Source: CAMDPA01 sp964574325
GTDB taxonomy: Bacteria; Pseudomonadota; Alphaproteobacteria; Rhizobiales; Hyphomicrobiaceae
NCBI GenBank assembly: GCA_964574325.1
Contig: CAZNMY010000006.1
Coordinates: 1-64,000, forward strand
DNA: 64,000 nucleotides
Direction: 5' to 3'
A model generated the notes under the pieces. It was not told the DNA's origin. It made no database searches and saw only the letters and a list, made by a program, of their open reading frames with translations. The translations under genes and the position numbers were made by a program. This document shows, piece by piece, positions 54,761-64,000 of this stretch (within the stretch, counting starts at the first letter, position 1; every line of letters starts with the position of its first letter).

Positions 54761-55831
54761 ATGCCCAAGACCTATCGAATCGCAGTGATCCCCGGCGACG
54801 GCATCGGCAAGGAAGTCGTGCCGGAAGGCATTCGCGTGCTGGAGAAGGCAGCCGCGCGCCACGGCTTCGAGCTGAAGCAGGACTGGTTCGACTTCGCCTC
54901 CGCCGACTACTACGTCAAGCACGGCCGGATGATGCCGGACGACTGGAAGGAGCAGATCGGCCGCCACGACGCGATCTTCTTCGGTGCGGTCGGCTGGCCG
55001 GCGATCGTGCCCGACCACGTCTCGCTGTGGGGCTCGCTCGTGCTGTTCCGCCGCGAGTTCGACCAGTATGTGAACCTGCGTCCCGTGCGCCTGATGCCCG
55101 GCGTGAAATGCCCGCTGGTCGGCCGCGAGCCCGGCGACATCGATTTCTGGGTCGTGCGCGAGAACACCGAAGGTGAGTACTCCGCGATCGGTGGCCGCGC
55201 GTTCCCCGGCACGGATCGCGAGTTCGTGATGCAGGAAACCGTGATGACGCGCACCGGCGTCGATCGCGTGCTGAAGTTCGCGTTCGAACTCGCGCAGTCA
55301 CGCCCGAAGAAGCATCTCACGTCGGCGACCAAATCCAACGGCATCGCGATCACGATGCCCTACTGGGACGAGCGCGTCGTCGAGATGGCGAAGCGATATC
55401 CGGCCGTGAAGTGGGACAAGTATCACATCGACATTCTGACCGCGAACTTCGTGCTGCATCCCGATTGGTTCGACGTGGTCGTGGCTTCCAACCTGTTCGG
55501 CGACATCCTCTCCGACCTCGGCCCCGCCTGCACCGGCACCATCGGCATCGCGCCCTCCGGCAACATCGATCCAGAGCGCCGCTACCCCAGCGTGTTCGAG
55601 CCGGTGCACGGCTCGGCTCCCGACATCGCCGGCCAAGGCGTCGCCAACCCGATCGGCCAGATCTGGTCCGGGGCGATGATGCTCGAGCACCTCGGCGAGA
55701 AGCAAGCCGCCGCCGAGATCGTCAGCGCGATCGAGCGCGTCTTGTCCGAGCGCACGCTGCGCACCCGCGACCTCGGCGGCAACGCCGACACCGTGACGTG
55801 CGGCAAGGCGGTCGAAGCGCAGTTGGGGTAG
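54761..55831 (+). CDS. Tartrate dehydrogenase/decarboxylase-like isocitrate-family dehydrogenase
   Basis: The start is the ATG at 54761, with GAGGAAA upstream; 356 residues. The isocitrate/isopropylmalate dehydrogenase fold is evident: IAVIPGDGIGKEV (about residues 6-18), RPVRLMPGVKCPL, WVVRENTEGEYS, and FEPVHGSAPDIAGQGVANP (about 278-296). The RLMPGVKCPLVGREP segment is that of tartrate dehydrogenases (TtuC), which oxidise tartrate or malate with NAD+ and metal. The leucine enzyme LeuB differs there and is less likely. Confidence 0.85.
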   Translation: MPKTYRIAVIPGDGIGKEVVPEGIRVLEKAAARHGFELKQDWFDFASADYYVKHGRMMPDDWKEQIGRHDAIFFGAVGWPAIVPDHVSLWGSLVLFRREFDQYVNLRPVRLMPGVKCPLVGREPGDIDFWVVRENTEGEYSAIGGRAFPGTDREFVMQETVMTRTGVDRVLKFAFELAQSRPKKHLTSATKSNGIAITMPYWDERVVEMAKRYPAVKWDKYHIDILTANFVLHPDWFDVVVASNLFGDILSDLGPACTGTIGIAPSGNIDPERRYPSVFEPVHGSAPDIAGQGVANPIGQIWSGAMMLEHLGEKQAAAEIVSAIERVLSERTLRTRDLGGNADTVTCGKAVEAQLG

Positions 55832-55836
55832 CCGCG

Positions 55837-56038
55837 ATGATGGGGCGCCTTTTCAAAGCCGTCCCTGGGTGTCTGGCAGTGGCCGCCGCAACGACCCTGG
55901 GGCTGGCGCCAGGGGTGCCCGAGCCGCGCATTTGGGAGAAGCCTCAAGATTCTCGCCGCCGGCTCGCTGACGCGGCCAGCCGACCTCTTCGACTTCGCGC
56001 TCACGGCGCACCGTGGCTTTTGCCAGTGGCAAAAGTGA
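55837..56038 (+). pseudogene. Possible decayed fragment of a secreted binding protein
   Basis: Starting at the ATG at 55837, MMGRLFKAVPGCLAVAAATT looks like a signal peptide, but the frame then becomes non-protein-like. In the +1 neighbouring frame, 55943-56038 reads LKILAAGSLTRPADLF, similar to the start of mature molybdate-binding-type proteins (the AAGSL motif), and stops at TGA 56036. A frameshift and truncation would join the two. The evidence is short and may be coincidence. Confidence 0.3.
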
Positions 56039-56103
56039 TGATCGGTTCGGGTCCGGGGACAGGCCCGCCAAGATGACGCGGCGCGATTTAAGCCTGTCGA
56101 GCG

Positions 56104-57183
56104 TCAGGTACCGGATCGATTGATCTCTTTTTCCTTCGGCACGGACGAGATGTCCGTCTGCCAGATCGAGAGGAAGAACGAGGCAACGATAGGACCGATC
56201 AGCAAACCGTCAAAGCCGAACAACGATATGCCGCCGAGCGTCGTCAGCAGCACCAGGTAATCCGGGATGCCGGTGCCCTTGCCGATCAGGAGAGGGCGAA
56301 GCACATTGTCGACGGAGGCAATCACCAATCCGCCGACGATCAGCAGGATCATGGCTTTGCCTGTGTCGCCGGTTAACGCGAGATAGATCGCCACGGGGAG
56401 CCATATCAGCGCGGCACCGAAGACGGGAATCAGAGAAAGAGCCGCCATGGTGCTGCCCCACAACAATGGCGATGCGAATCCGAGCATCCAGAACGTCACG
56501 CCACCCAACGCACCTTGTACCGCAGCGACTGCAACCGCACCCTTGATCGTAGCGGTAGCTGTCGTCACGAATTGATTGGATAGGAATTTGCGATGCTCGA
56601 ACCCGAGCGGTAGCGATTGACCGATTCGCGCCGCGATCGTCCGGCCGTCACGCACCAGGAAGAACGACAGATAGACCATCAGCACCACGTTGAGCATCGC
56701 GTTGAGCAGGAACTGGCCGACTTCCAGCGCGCTGCCCGCAAGCCATTGGGAATTGCGTGATACAAGCTGCTGCAGCGCCGGTTTGATCGCCTCCACGTTG
56801 GAAAGCCCGAGCCGCATCAACATCGATTTCACCCCGCCGGGCAGGTTCTCCAAGCCGCGCTCGATCGTCGAAAAAGCGTTGATGCGGCCGCTCTGCAGAT
56901 CTCTGACGAGGCCGCCGAACTCCTGCATGAGCAGAAGCGTCAGGATCATCGCCGGCAGCATCACAAGCGTGAACATCGAGCCGACCGTCAGAAGCGCGGC
57001 GTTGGTCGGACTTGCAATGTGTCTGCGAAACCAGTCGTAGACCGGGACAAACAGCGCCGATATCGCGATGCTCCACAATATCGGCGAAGCAACCGGTCCC
57101 AGTATGTAAGTGAGTGCGAGTGTGGCCGCGATCGCCAGCCCGCCGAGCAGGATCTCCGTCCGCCAGATGATCGGTTGACGCAT
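56104..57183 (-). CDS. AI-2E family transporter (UPF0118)
   Basis: The 359 residues have about seven to eight membrane spans in the AI-2E layout: ILGPVASPILWSIAISALFVPVYDWF (first pair), a long extramembrane segment, and the C-terminal IPVFGAALIWLPVAIYLALTGD and GKGTGIPDYLVLLTTLGGISLFGFDGLLIGP stretches that define the family. Members are implicated in AI-2 or small-molecule export, or Na+/H+ exchange. GGGGAGG precedes the ATG. The dehydratase gene upstream reads the same way, and no terminator lies in the 21-base gap. Confidence 0.88.
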   Translation of the reverse strand: MRQPIIWRTEILLGGLAIAATLALTYILGPVASPILWSIAISALFVPVYDWFRRHIASPTNAALLTVGSMFTLVMLPAMILTLLLMQEFGGLVRDLQSGRINAFSTIERGLENLPGGVKSMLMRLGLSNVEAIKPALQQLVSRNSQWLAGSALEVGQFLLNAMLNVVLMVYLSFFLVRDGRTIAARIGQSLPLGFEHRKFLSNQFVTTATATIKGAVAVAAVQGALGGVTFWMLGFASPLLWGSTMAALSLIPVFGAALIWLPVAIYLALTGDTGKAMILLIVGGLVIASVDNVLRPLLIGKGTGIPDYLVLLTTLGGISLFGFDGLLIGPIVASFFLSIWQTDISSVPKEKEINRSGT

Positions 57184-57204
57184 GATCGGCAGGCCTCCCC
57201 ATCG

Positions 57205-58917
<1,713 letters not shown>

Positions 58918-58925
58918 TGAATGTC

Positions 58926-59056
58926 CTCCCTCTCCCCGCTGTGCCCTTCACACGACGGGGAGAGGGTCGGGGAGAGGGGCGGCCGCCTGGCACATCCTTG
59001 GTGCACCACGCCGCCCCTCACCCTAACCCTCTCCCCGCGATACGGGGAGAGGGGAT
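58926..59056. repeat. Dispersed CTCTCCCCG repeat cluster
   Basis: Two hairpin units of the CCTCTCCCCG-CGGGGAGAGG type lie near 58926-58980 and 59010-59056, with the CCCTCACCCTAACCCTCTCC form in the second. They sit between the dehydratase gene and the ThDP remnant. A third copy is at 63866-63891. The ribosome site of the dehydratase gene falls in the first unit. Confidence 0.8.
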
Positions 59057-59070
59057 TCGATTGCAAGTCT

Positions 59071-59124
59071 CTACATTTCCTGCTCCAGCCATTCCCGCTG
59101 GACGTCTCCGCACCAGTTGCCGAC
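59071..59124 (-). pseudogene. Decayed copy of the 3' end of the ThDP-enzyme gene
   Basis: Read on the minus strand this encodes VGNWCGDVQREWLEQEM followed by TAG. The ThDP enzyme at 60729-62618 ends VGNWCGDVQRAWLEQDI. By hand the two 54-base stretches agree at about 45 positions. No open frame continues upstream with further likeness. It looks like the leftover 3' end of a second, deleted paralogue lying downstream of the aldehyde dehydrogenase gene. Confidence 0.75.
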
Positions 59125-59190
59125 CCACACCCCGCGCTCGCACGGGAGCGCGCCGCCCGTGCAGCGCGCCTCCGGCTGGCAGCCTTTTCG

Positions 59191-60636
59191 TCAGCTCAGC
59201 TTCGTCTTGATGTACTTCGGTTCGAGATAGTCGCGGATACCGATCGATCCGCCTTCCCGGCCCATGCCGCTTTCCTTGATTCCGCCGAACGGCGCTTCCG
59301 CCGTCGCCAACAGCATGTCGTTGACGCCGACCATGCCGACTTCGAGCGCCTCGGCCGCGAGCGTTGCCGTCTTCAGGCTCCTGGCGAATACATATCCGGC
59401 AAGCCCGAACGGCAGCGCGTTGGCTCGCTCGATCACATCTTCGAAGCTCGTGAATGTCGCGATCGGTGCGACTGGACCGAACGGCTCGTCGTTCATGATG
59501 CGCGCATCGTCCGGCACGCACCCCAGTACCGTTGGCTCGAAGAAATAGCCCCGATTGTGCCCTGCCGGCGTCTTGCCGCCCGCGAGTAGATCGGCCCCGC
59601 GATCCAGCGCATCCTTTACAAGAGCCTTTGCGTTGTCGAGGCCACGCGAATTGGCGAGCGGCCCCATCGTCACGCCGTCTTCGAGCCCGCGCCCGATTTT
59701 GAGCGCCGCCGCTTTTTCCGCGAACCGCTTCGAAAATGGCTCGTAGAGGCTTTCATGCACGTAGAACCGCGACGGCGAAATGCACACCTGCCCGCAGTTG
59801 CGGAACTTCGTCGCCGCACACGTGTCGGCGGCCGCCAGCGGATCGGCATCTTCGAAGACGAGCACGGGTGCATGACCGCCAAGCTCCATCGACACCTTCT
59901 TCACACCATCTGCCGCAAGCCGGAGCATCTCCTTGCCGACCGGCACGGAGCCCGTGAGTGAAATCTTGCGCACTATTGGTGAGGCGATCAGATGCTTCGC
60001 GATCAGCCCCGAGTTACCCGTCACGAGTCCGACGGCGCCGGGCGGCAGCCCTGCATCGTGGCACGCCTGCACGATGGCCATCGCGCAGCCGGGCGACTCT
60101 CCGGCGGGCTTCAAGATGATCGAGCACCCAGCCGCTAGCGCCGCGGCGATCTTTCGCGCCGGCAGCAATGCCGGAAAGTTCCACGCAGCGAACGCCGCGA
60201 CGACGCCGACCGGCTGCCAGATCACAGCCAGGCGGACATCGCTCGCACGCCCTTCGATCGTCTGCCCATAGATGCGCTTCGTTTCCTCCGCGTACCACTC
60301 GAACTGATCCGCCGTCGCCCCCCACTCGCCACGCGCCTCGGCGATCGGCTTTCCCGTCTCGAGTGACATCAGCCGCGCCATGGGCTCCACGCGTTCGCGC
60401 AACAGATCGGCGACGCGCCGCAATTTGGCCGCGCGCTCCCACGGCTGCACCTGTCGCCAGGAGGCAAATCCCTTTCGCGCCGCAGCCAGCGCTGCGTCGA
60501 GATCCTCCACGCTCGCATCTGGTATTTTTCCGATCACATCCTCGGTCGCTGGATCTTGAACCGGCTTCGTCCGGTTGCCCGCGGCCTGACGCCAGCCCGC
60601 ATCGATATAGAGACCGTAGTCGCTATAAGCGTTCAT
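59191..60636 (-). CDS. NAD(P)-dependent aldehyde dehydrogenase (succinate-semialdehyde dehydrogenase-like)
   Basis: The start is the ATG at 60636 (MNAYSDYGLYIDAGW), with AAGGGC upstream; 481 residues. Aldehyde-dehydrogenase hallmarks: AAWNFPALLPARKIAAALAAGCS, the catalytic glutamate in MELGGHAPVLVFEDADP (about residue 250), the nucleophile in FRNCGQVCISPSRFY (about 283-287), and NDEPFGPVAPIATF. The GQVCISPSRF form is that of GabD/ALDH5-type succinate- or malonate-/glutarate-semialdehyde dehydrogenases. It lies between the dehydratase and the ThDP-enzyme gene and is probably in the same transcript. Confidence 0.92.
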   Translation of the reverse strand: MNAYSDYGLYIDAGWRQAAGNRTKPVQDPATEDVIGKIPDASVEDLDAALAAARKGFASWRQVQPWERAAKLRRVADLLRERVEPMARLMSLETGKPIAEARGEWGATADQFEWYAEETKRIYGQTIEGRASDVRLAVIWQPVGVVAAFAAWNFPALLPARKIAAALAAGCSIILKPAGESPGCAMAIVQACHDAGLPPGAVGLVTGNSGLIAKHLIASPIVRKISLTGSVPVGKEMLRLAADGVKKVSMELGGHAPVLVFEDADPLAAADTCAATKFRNCGQVCISPSRFYVHESLYEPFSKRFAEKAAALKIGRGLEDGVTMGPLANSRGLDNAKALVKDALDRGADLLAGGKTPAGHNRGYFFEPTVLGCVPDDARIMNDEPFGPVAPIATFTSFEDVIERANALPFGLAGYVFARSLKTATLAAEALEVGMVGVNDMLLATAEAPFGGIKESGMGREGGSIGIRDYLEPKYIKTKLS

Positions 60637-60728
60637 TGTCGCTTGCCCTTCGATTGCCTGAATTCGGCATGGCTGATTGTGCTTCACCGGATTGGTCGCC
60701 CGATCGAGACGAAGGGGCGATCACCCGT

Positions 60729-62618
60729 TCAGATGTCCTGCTCCAGCCACGCGCGCTGCACGTCACCGCACCAGTTGCCGACGTTCCACTGGCCCCACGC
60801 CCCGAGCCCGCCGAGTTCGTTCTCGCCGGAGTAAACGGGCACATGGACGACGGACAAGCCGTCGTATTGGTGAGCGCTCGCGAGGGCTTCCTTCAGGCTG
60901 TCCGCCGTGAAGCCACCGCTCACCGCATTGACGCCTGTAACACTGCCGGCAAGGCGCACGTAATCGACAGCGACGCTGTCGTTCGTCTTGAAGCCCTTGC
61001 CGTATTGCGCCTTTTGCAAGCCCGTGATCGCGGCCATCCGCCGGTTGTCGAAGATCACGAGCATGCCTTTGACACCGTGTTCCACGCCGTCGATCAGGAT
61101 CTGAGGGTTCATCATGAAGCTGCCGTCGCCCGTGAAGGCGATCGTGTAGCGCGGCTTGTCCGCGATGCCGCTTGCGAGCAAACCGCTTGCCGAGAACCCC
61201 ATGTAGGAGGCGCCGGTCTCCGTGAACGTGTCGCCGGTGCGGTCGTCCTCGACGATCTGGAAGCCGTTGGCCTGCACGTCGCCGGCATCGAACAGCTTTG
61301 CTGCACCGATTTTCTTGGCGAAGTCAGCAACCACCTTGATCGCGGTGGGCTCCCCAAGACATGGCCGCTGCCAGACCTCGTCGGCCATCGGCGCGGCGTG
61401 GAAGCGTGCCTTCTTGTAGGCGCTCCATTCATTCTTCTTGGCAGTGCAGGCTTCCAGCCACTTCGCCTTGTTGGCGCGCGCCTTCTCGCCCATTGCCTCG
61501 AGCTTGGCGGCGAGACGATCAGCAACCGCCGTGATGTCGCCGGTCAGCGCCAGCGTGTGGTTGTAGTGCGTCGCGTCGTTGAGATCGCCGTTGATGTTGA
61601 TCACGCGTTTCGCAGCTTTGTAGCCGATGCCGGAGCAGTCGGCCTGGCATACCGCCCGCGATCCGATCACGACGAGCAGCTCAGCGTTCGACGTCGCGAA
61701 GTTGCCGCTGATCGATCCCTTGGAGCCGGCGACGTGCATGTTCTGCGGATGCGCGTCGGGCATCACGCCGGTCGAGCCCGGCGACAGCGCGACGGCAGCG
61801 CCGGCCGCTTGTGCCAATCGCCGCATGGCGTCGTCGTGCCCGCGCGTACCGCCACCCGCCTTGATGACGACCGAGCCGGCTTCCGCGATCTGCTGTGCCG
61901 CAACATCGAGATCGTCATCGTCCGCGGGCGCCATCGCCGGCAGCGACGGCCGCTCGGGTAGTGCTGCGAGATTGAGGCGCAGCTTCTGCGGTTGCGTGTT
62001 GAGCGGCAGCAGCAGGAAGAACGGACCCGCGCGATAGGGATGATTGACCTGCATCGCCCCGCGGCGCAGCGCATCGCGGATCGCCTCGGGCGTGTGCAGC
62101 GTGTATGAACGGCCGAGAATCGCGGTCATCTGGCCGAAAAGGCCCTGCTCCTCCTTCGGCACCTGCTGCATGTTGTAGCCTTCGCCGAACGTCGTCTCGT
62201 CACCGTAGATGTGATAGACGCCGACGCCGTTGGAGGCAGCGGCCAGCGCGCCGGCATAGGCCTGCATCGCGCCGGGTCCGATCGACGTGATGACCGCGGG
62301 GATTTCGCCATACTGCCAGCGCAGCGCGGTCGCGGCGTGCGCCATCGCGACCTCGTTGCGGCAGTTGTAAGTGCGCGTGACGCCCGCTTCCTCGTAGATG
62401 CGCAGGACTTCGCCGAGGTCGGTGGAACCGTGACCGAAGATCGCGAAGTACTTGGAAACCCCTTGCTTCAGAAGGCCGATCACCAGCGCTTCCGAAAGCG
62501 TGACGTCGACGATCTTCGAAATGGCCCCAGTCGCCATTGCAGCGTCGAGCCCTCCCGCCTTCGCGATTGCTGTCGCGCGTTGCGCCATGTCCGATGTGGC
62601 GGACGAAGTCGTCGTCAT
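60729..62618 (-). CDS. Thiamine-diphosphate-dependent enzyme (acetolactate-synthase fold)
   Basis: The 629 residues have a three-domain ThDP fold: an N-terminal PYR domain with the catalytic glutamate in RTYNCRNEVAMAHAATALR (about residue 88), a central domain, and a PP domain with GDGSFMMNPQILIDG then FDNRR (about 505-530), the ThDP/Mg motif. Its closest named relatives may be IolD-like or acetolactate-synthase-like 2-keto acid enzymes. It overlaps the DoxX stop by four bases (ATGA), so the two are coupled. The aldehyde dehydrogenase and dehydratase follow. Confidence 0.86.
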   Translation of the reverse strand: MTTTSSATSDMAQRATAIAKAGGLDAAMATGAISKIVDVTLSEALVIGLLKQGVSKYFAIFGHGSTDLGEVLRIYEEAGVTRTYNCRNEVAMAHAATALRWQYGEIPAVITSIGPGAMQAYAGALAAASNGVGVYHIYGDETTFGEGYNMQQVPKEEQGLFGQMTAILGRSYTLHTPEAIRDALRRGAMQVNHPYRAGPFFLLLPLNTQPQKLRLNLAALPERPSLPAMAPADDDDLDVAAQQIAEAGSVVIKAGGGTRGHDDAMRRLAQAAGAAVALSPGSTGVMPDAHPQNMHVAGSKGSISGNFATSNAELLVVIGSRAVCQADCSGIGYKAAKRVININGDLNDATHYNHTLALTGDITAVADRLAAKLEAMGEKARANKAKWLEACTAKKNEWSAYKKARFHAAPMADEVWQRPCLGEPTAIKVVADFAKKIGAAKLFDAGDVQANGFQIVEDDRTGDTFTETGASYMGFSASGLLASGIADKPRYTIAFTGDGSFMMNPQILIDGVEHGVKGMLVIFDNRRMAAITGLQKAQYGKGFKTNDSVAVDYVRLAGSVTGVNAVSGGFTADSLKEALASAHQYDGLSVVHVPVYSGENELGGLGAWGQWNVGNWCGDVQRAWLEQDI

Positions 62619-63025
62619 AGGATCATCCTCGGAAAGAGACGTGCGTCGAGTGAATGGATGCCGGGCCCCGCGATCGCGATCACCAGAGGCATGAGCGTAT
62701 AGAGAAAGCCGATCGACCAGCTATGCCGTGACGGCGCGACGAACGGCTCGTTCGCCATCGTGATGAGCTTGTAGGTCGCGACCGCGTGCACGATCGTCAT
62801 CGCGATCGCGAATGGAACCGTGAACGCGCCGAGGATCATAGACACCGCACCGAGCAACTGGATCGCCGCGACGACCCACGCGAGGGGCACAGGCACTTTC
62901 CAGAATTTCTCGAGATCCTCGATGTGGAACAGCTTGCCCCAACCGTGCACGAACACGCACACGCCGAAGCCGACGCGCAATACCAGCAGTGCGATATCGA
63001 TCGATCCCAACGGTGCCAGCAACAT
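62615..63025 (-). CDS. DoxX-family membrane protein
   Basis: The 136 residues form four hydrophobic spans typical of DoxX (LLVLRVGFGVCVFVHGWGKLF, about residues 13-33; AWVVAAIQLLGAVSMILGAF, about 49-68; then two more). DoxX proteins are four-helix membrane proteins related to quinone- or thiol-linked oxidoreductases; the substrate is unclear. Its stop overlaps the start of the ThDP-enzyme gene. GAGGGGAA precedes the ATG. Confidence 0.88.
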   Translation of the reverse strand: MLLAPLGSIDIALLVLRVGFGVCVFVHGWGKLFHIEDLEKFWKVPVPLAWVVAAIQLLGAVSMILGAFTVPFAIAMTIVHAVATYKLITMANEPFVAPSRHSWSIGFLYTLMPLVIAIAGPGIHSLDARLFPRMIL

Positions 63026-63034
63026 TGCTTCCCC

Positions 63035-63850
63035 TCAAGCCGGACTGATCTTGTCGATGGCGTGTTCGGCCAGGAATTCATCGACGATCGCATTCCACTC
63101 CCGGCCGTGGCGCCGGTAGGAATAGTGCCCGCCTTCTTCGACGATCACGAGCTTGGAGCCCCCGATGCCGCGGTGCAGATCCTCGCTCTGATAGAAAGGC
63201 ACCGTCGCGTCGTCGCGCGTGCCCACGATCAGCGACGGGTTGACGATCTTGTGCAGCTCGGCCGACCGGTCGTGCGCCATCGTCATGTCGAGCCGGCCGG
63301 CTAGCACCTCGACGGGCGCGACGGTCTTCAGCGCGCGTGCCTCGAGCTCCATCACCTTGTCCAGATCGTAGCGGAACTGCATGGCCCCGTTCGTGAACAG
63401 CGATGACACCTTCACATACTCTTCCGGCCCGTAGGCGAGAGCGATGCGCTTGCGCGTCATCTGCACGCGATTGATGTATTCGTCCGCCTTCACCCACGTA
63501 TTGGAGAACACGCACACGCCGAGCCGCTCGGGATGATCGATCGCGAGGTTCTGCAGGACGCAGCCGCCGGTCGAGGTGCCCGCCACGTGCGCACGTTCGA
63601 TCCCGAGCGTGTCCATCAACGCGATCACGTCGCGCGAGATCGCTTCAGTCGAGTAGCTATCGGTTGGTTTATCGCTATCGCCAGTACCGCGATGATCGAA
63701 CGAAATACAGCGGAACCGCTGGGAAAAATGCGCGACCTGGAATTCCCATGCATTGAGCAGGCCGACGAGCCCGGGGATGAAGATGAACGCCGGCCCCCTG
63801 CCGCGATCTTCCACGTTGAGCGTGATTTCACCGATGTCGATGCGCGGCAT
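63035..63850 (-). CDS. Alpha/beta-hydrolase (lactonase/esterase-type)
   Basis: The 271 residues have the fold's key points: FIPGLVGLLNAWEFQ (about residues 23-37, oxyanion region), FDHRGTGDSDKP, the nucleophile elbow GTSTGGCVLQN (about 91-101), the acid in VGTRDDATVPF (about 222), and the histidine in EEGGHYSYRR (about 248). Such proteins hydrolyse lactones or esters such as 3-oxoadipate enol-lactone. It lies just upstream of DoxX with a 9-base gap and probably begins the cluster transcript. GAGGA precedes the ATG. Confidence 0.88.
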   Translation of the reverse strand: MPRIDIGEITLNVEDRGRGPAFIFIPGLVGLLNAWEFQVAHFSQRFRCISFDHRGTGDSDKPTDSYSTEAISRDVIALMDTLGIERAHVAGTSTGGCVLQNLAIDHPERLGVCVFSNTWVKADEYINRVQMTRKRIALAYGPEEYVKVSSLFTNGAMQFRYDLDKVMELEARALKTVAPVEVLAGRLDMTMAHDRSAELHKIVNPSLIVGTRDDATVPFYQSEDLHRGIGGSKLVIVEEGGHYSYRRHGREWNAIVDEFLAEHAIDKISPA

Positions 63851-63865
63851 GAGCTGTCCTCGTTT

Positions 63866-63891
63866 CCTCTCCCCGTCCTTACGGGGAGAGG
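63866..63891. repeat. Dispersed CTCTCCCCG repeat, single hairpin copy
   Basis: CCTCTCCCCGT and ACGGGGAGAGG pair perfectly around CCTT, followed by the GTCAGGGTGAGGGG tail seen in the 59.0 kb copies. It lies between the hydrolase gene and the end of the next gene. Confidence 0.82.
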
Positions 63892-63917
63892 GTCAGGGTG
63901 AGGGGCGGCAACGAGAA

Positions 63918-64000
63918 TCACTCCCCGCTCTTCAGGATTTCCGCGACTTCGATGCCGCGGCCTTCCTTCGCCGAGCGCACGCCGGCTATGATCACGGCGA
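63918..64000 (-). CDS. C-terminal fragment of an oxidoreductase (possibly Gfo/Idh/MocA family; window edge)
   Basis: Only 27 codons are visible, reading to the stop at 63918-63920 on the minus strand: VIIAGVRSAKEGRGIEVAEILKSGE at the end. The ASxR-like SAKEGRGIEV ending resembles the tail of Gfo/Idh/MocA dehydrogenases. The rest lies outside the window, so the family is a guess. Confidence 0.4.
   Translation of the reverse strand, partial: AVIIAGVRSAKEGRGIEVAEILKSGE

Noticed and set aside
54761..55831. LeuB (3-isopropylmalate dehydrogenase), given leuCD in the window
   Set aside because: The RLMPGVKCPLVGREP segment and lack of linkage to leuCD favour the tartrate dehydrogenase branch.
60168..61961. 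597-codon open frame antisense to the ThDP and aldehyde dehydrogenase genes
   Set aside because: It spans two well-supported genes on the other strand and shows only shadow composition.

Overview
This is a GC-rich, gene-dense stretch of chromosome. It looks like an alphaproteobacterium, most likely Hyphomicrobiales (Rhizobiales; Bradyrhizobium/Xanthobacter-like). The evidence is a PhaR-type PHB regulator beside a thiolase, a psd-pssA lipid operon, an MbfA-type membrane ferritin with an upstream palindrome matching the Irr iron control element, abundant Bug/TctC periplasmic binding proteins without cognate permeases, and several dispersed palindromic repeats. Genus cannot be fixed from sequence reading alone. 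I see no prophage, transposase, integrase, CRISPR array or rRNA; one tRNA (Ser-GGA) is present.

Left part (1-31 kb) is catabolic and accessory. It opens with the 3' part of an IorB-like molybdenum hydroxylase, then soxYZ (SoxY lacks the usual GGCGG tail) with two small membrane proteins, and an RTX-repeat protein. A three-subunit molybdenum hydroxylase is split: the large subunit is on the minus strand (4958-7339), the 2Fe-2S and FAD subunits are on the plus strand (12482-13774). Between them lie a DUF433/DUF5615 toxin-antitoxin pair, a UbiD-family decarboxylase and two tandem Bug binding proteins. Next come a minus-strand set of hydratase, ABC importer (binding protein and two permeases, no ATPase) and gentisate-dioxygenase-like cupin, then a methyltransferase, a beta-hydroxyacid dehydrogenase, a hydrolase, a small cupin, DUF983-NUDIX, DedA, a DMT exporter and two more Bug proteins. 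Together these suggest uptake, hydroxylation, decarboxylation and ring cleavage of aromatic or heteroaromatic acids; the substrate is not determined.

Middle part (28-51 kb) is mostly housekeeping: rlmH, rsfS, tRNA-Ser, thiolase/phaR, a PmtA-like methyltransferase, pssA-psd, an MFS transporter, leuC and leuD with a low-GC DUF3800-like gene wedged between them, a ChaA-like antiporter, a PEP-mutase-family lyase with an isochorismatase-fold protein and class II aldolase, mbfA, hrpB, an H-NS-family protein behind an AT-rich region, and lepA.

Right part (51-64 kb) holds a polysaccharide deacetylase-like protein, a CocE/NonD hydrolase, a VOC protein, a tartrate dehydrogenase-like enzyme, an AI-2E family permease, and a compact minus-strand series: alpha/beta hydrolase, DoxX, ThDP enzyme, succinate-semialdehyde-type dehydrogenase, IlvD/Edd dehydratase, and the tail of what may be a Gfo/Idh/MocA oxidoreductase. 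A short decayed copy of the ThDP enzyme's 3' end lies downstream of the aldehyde dehydrogenase gene.
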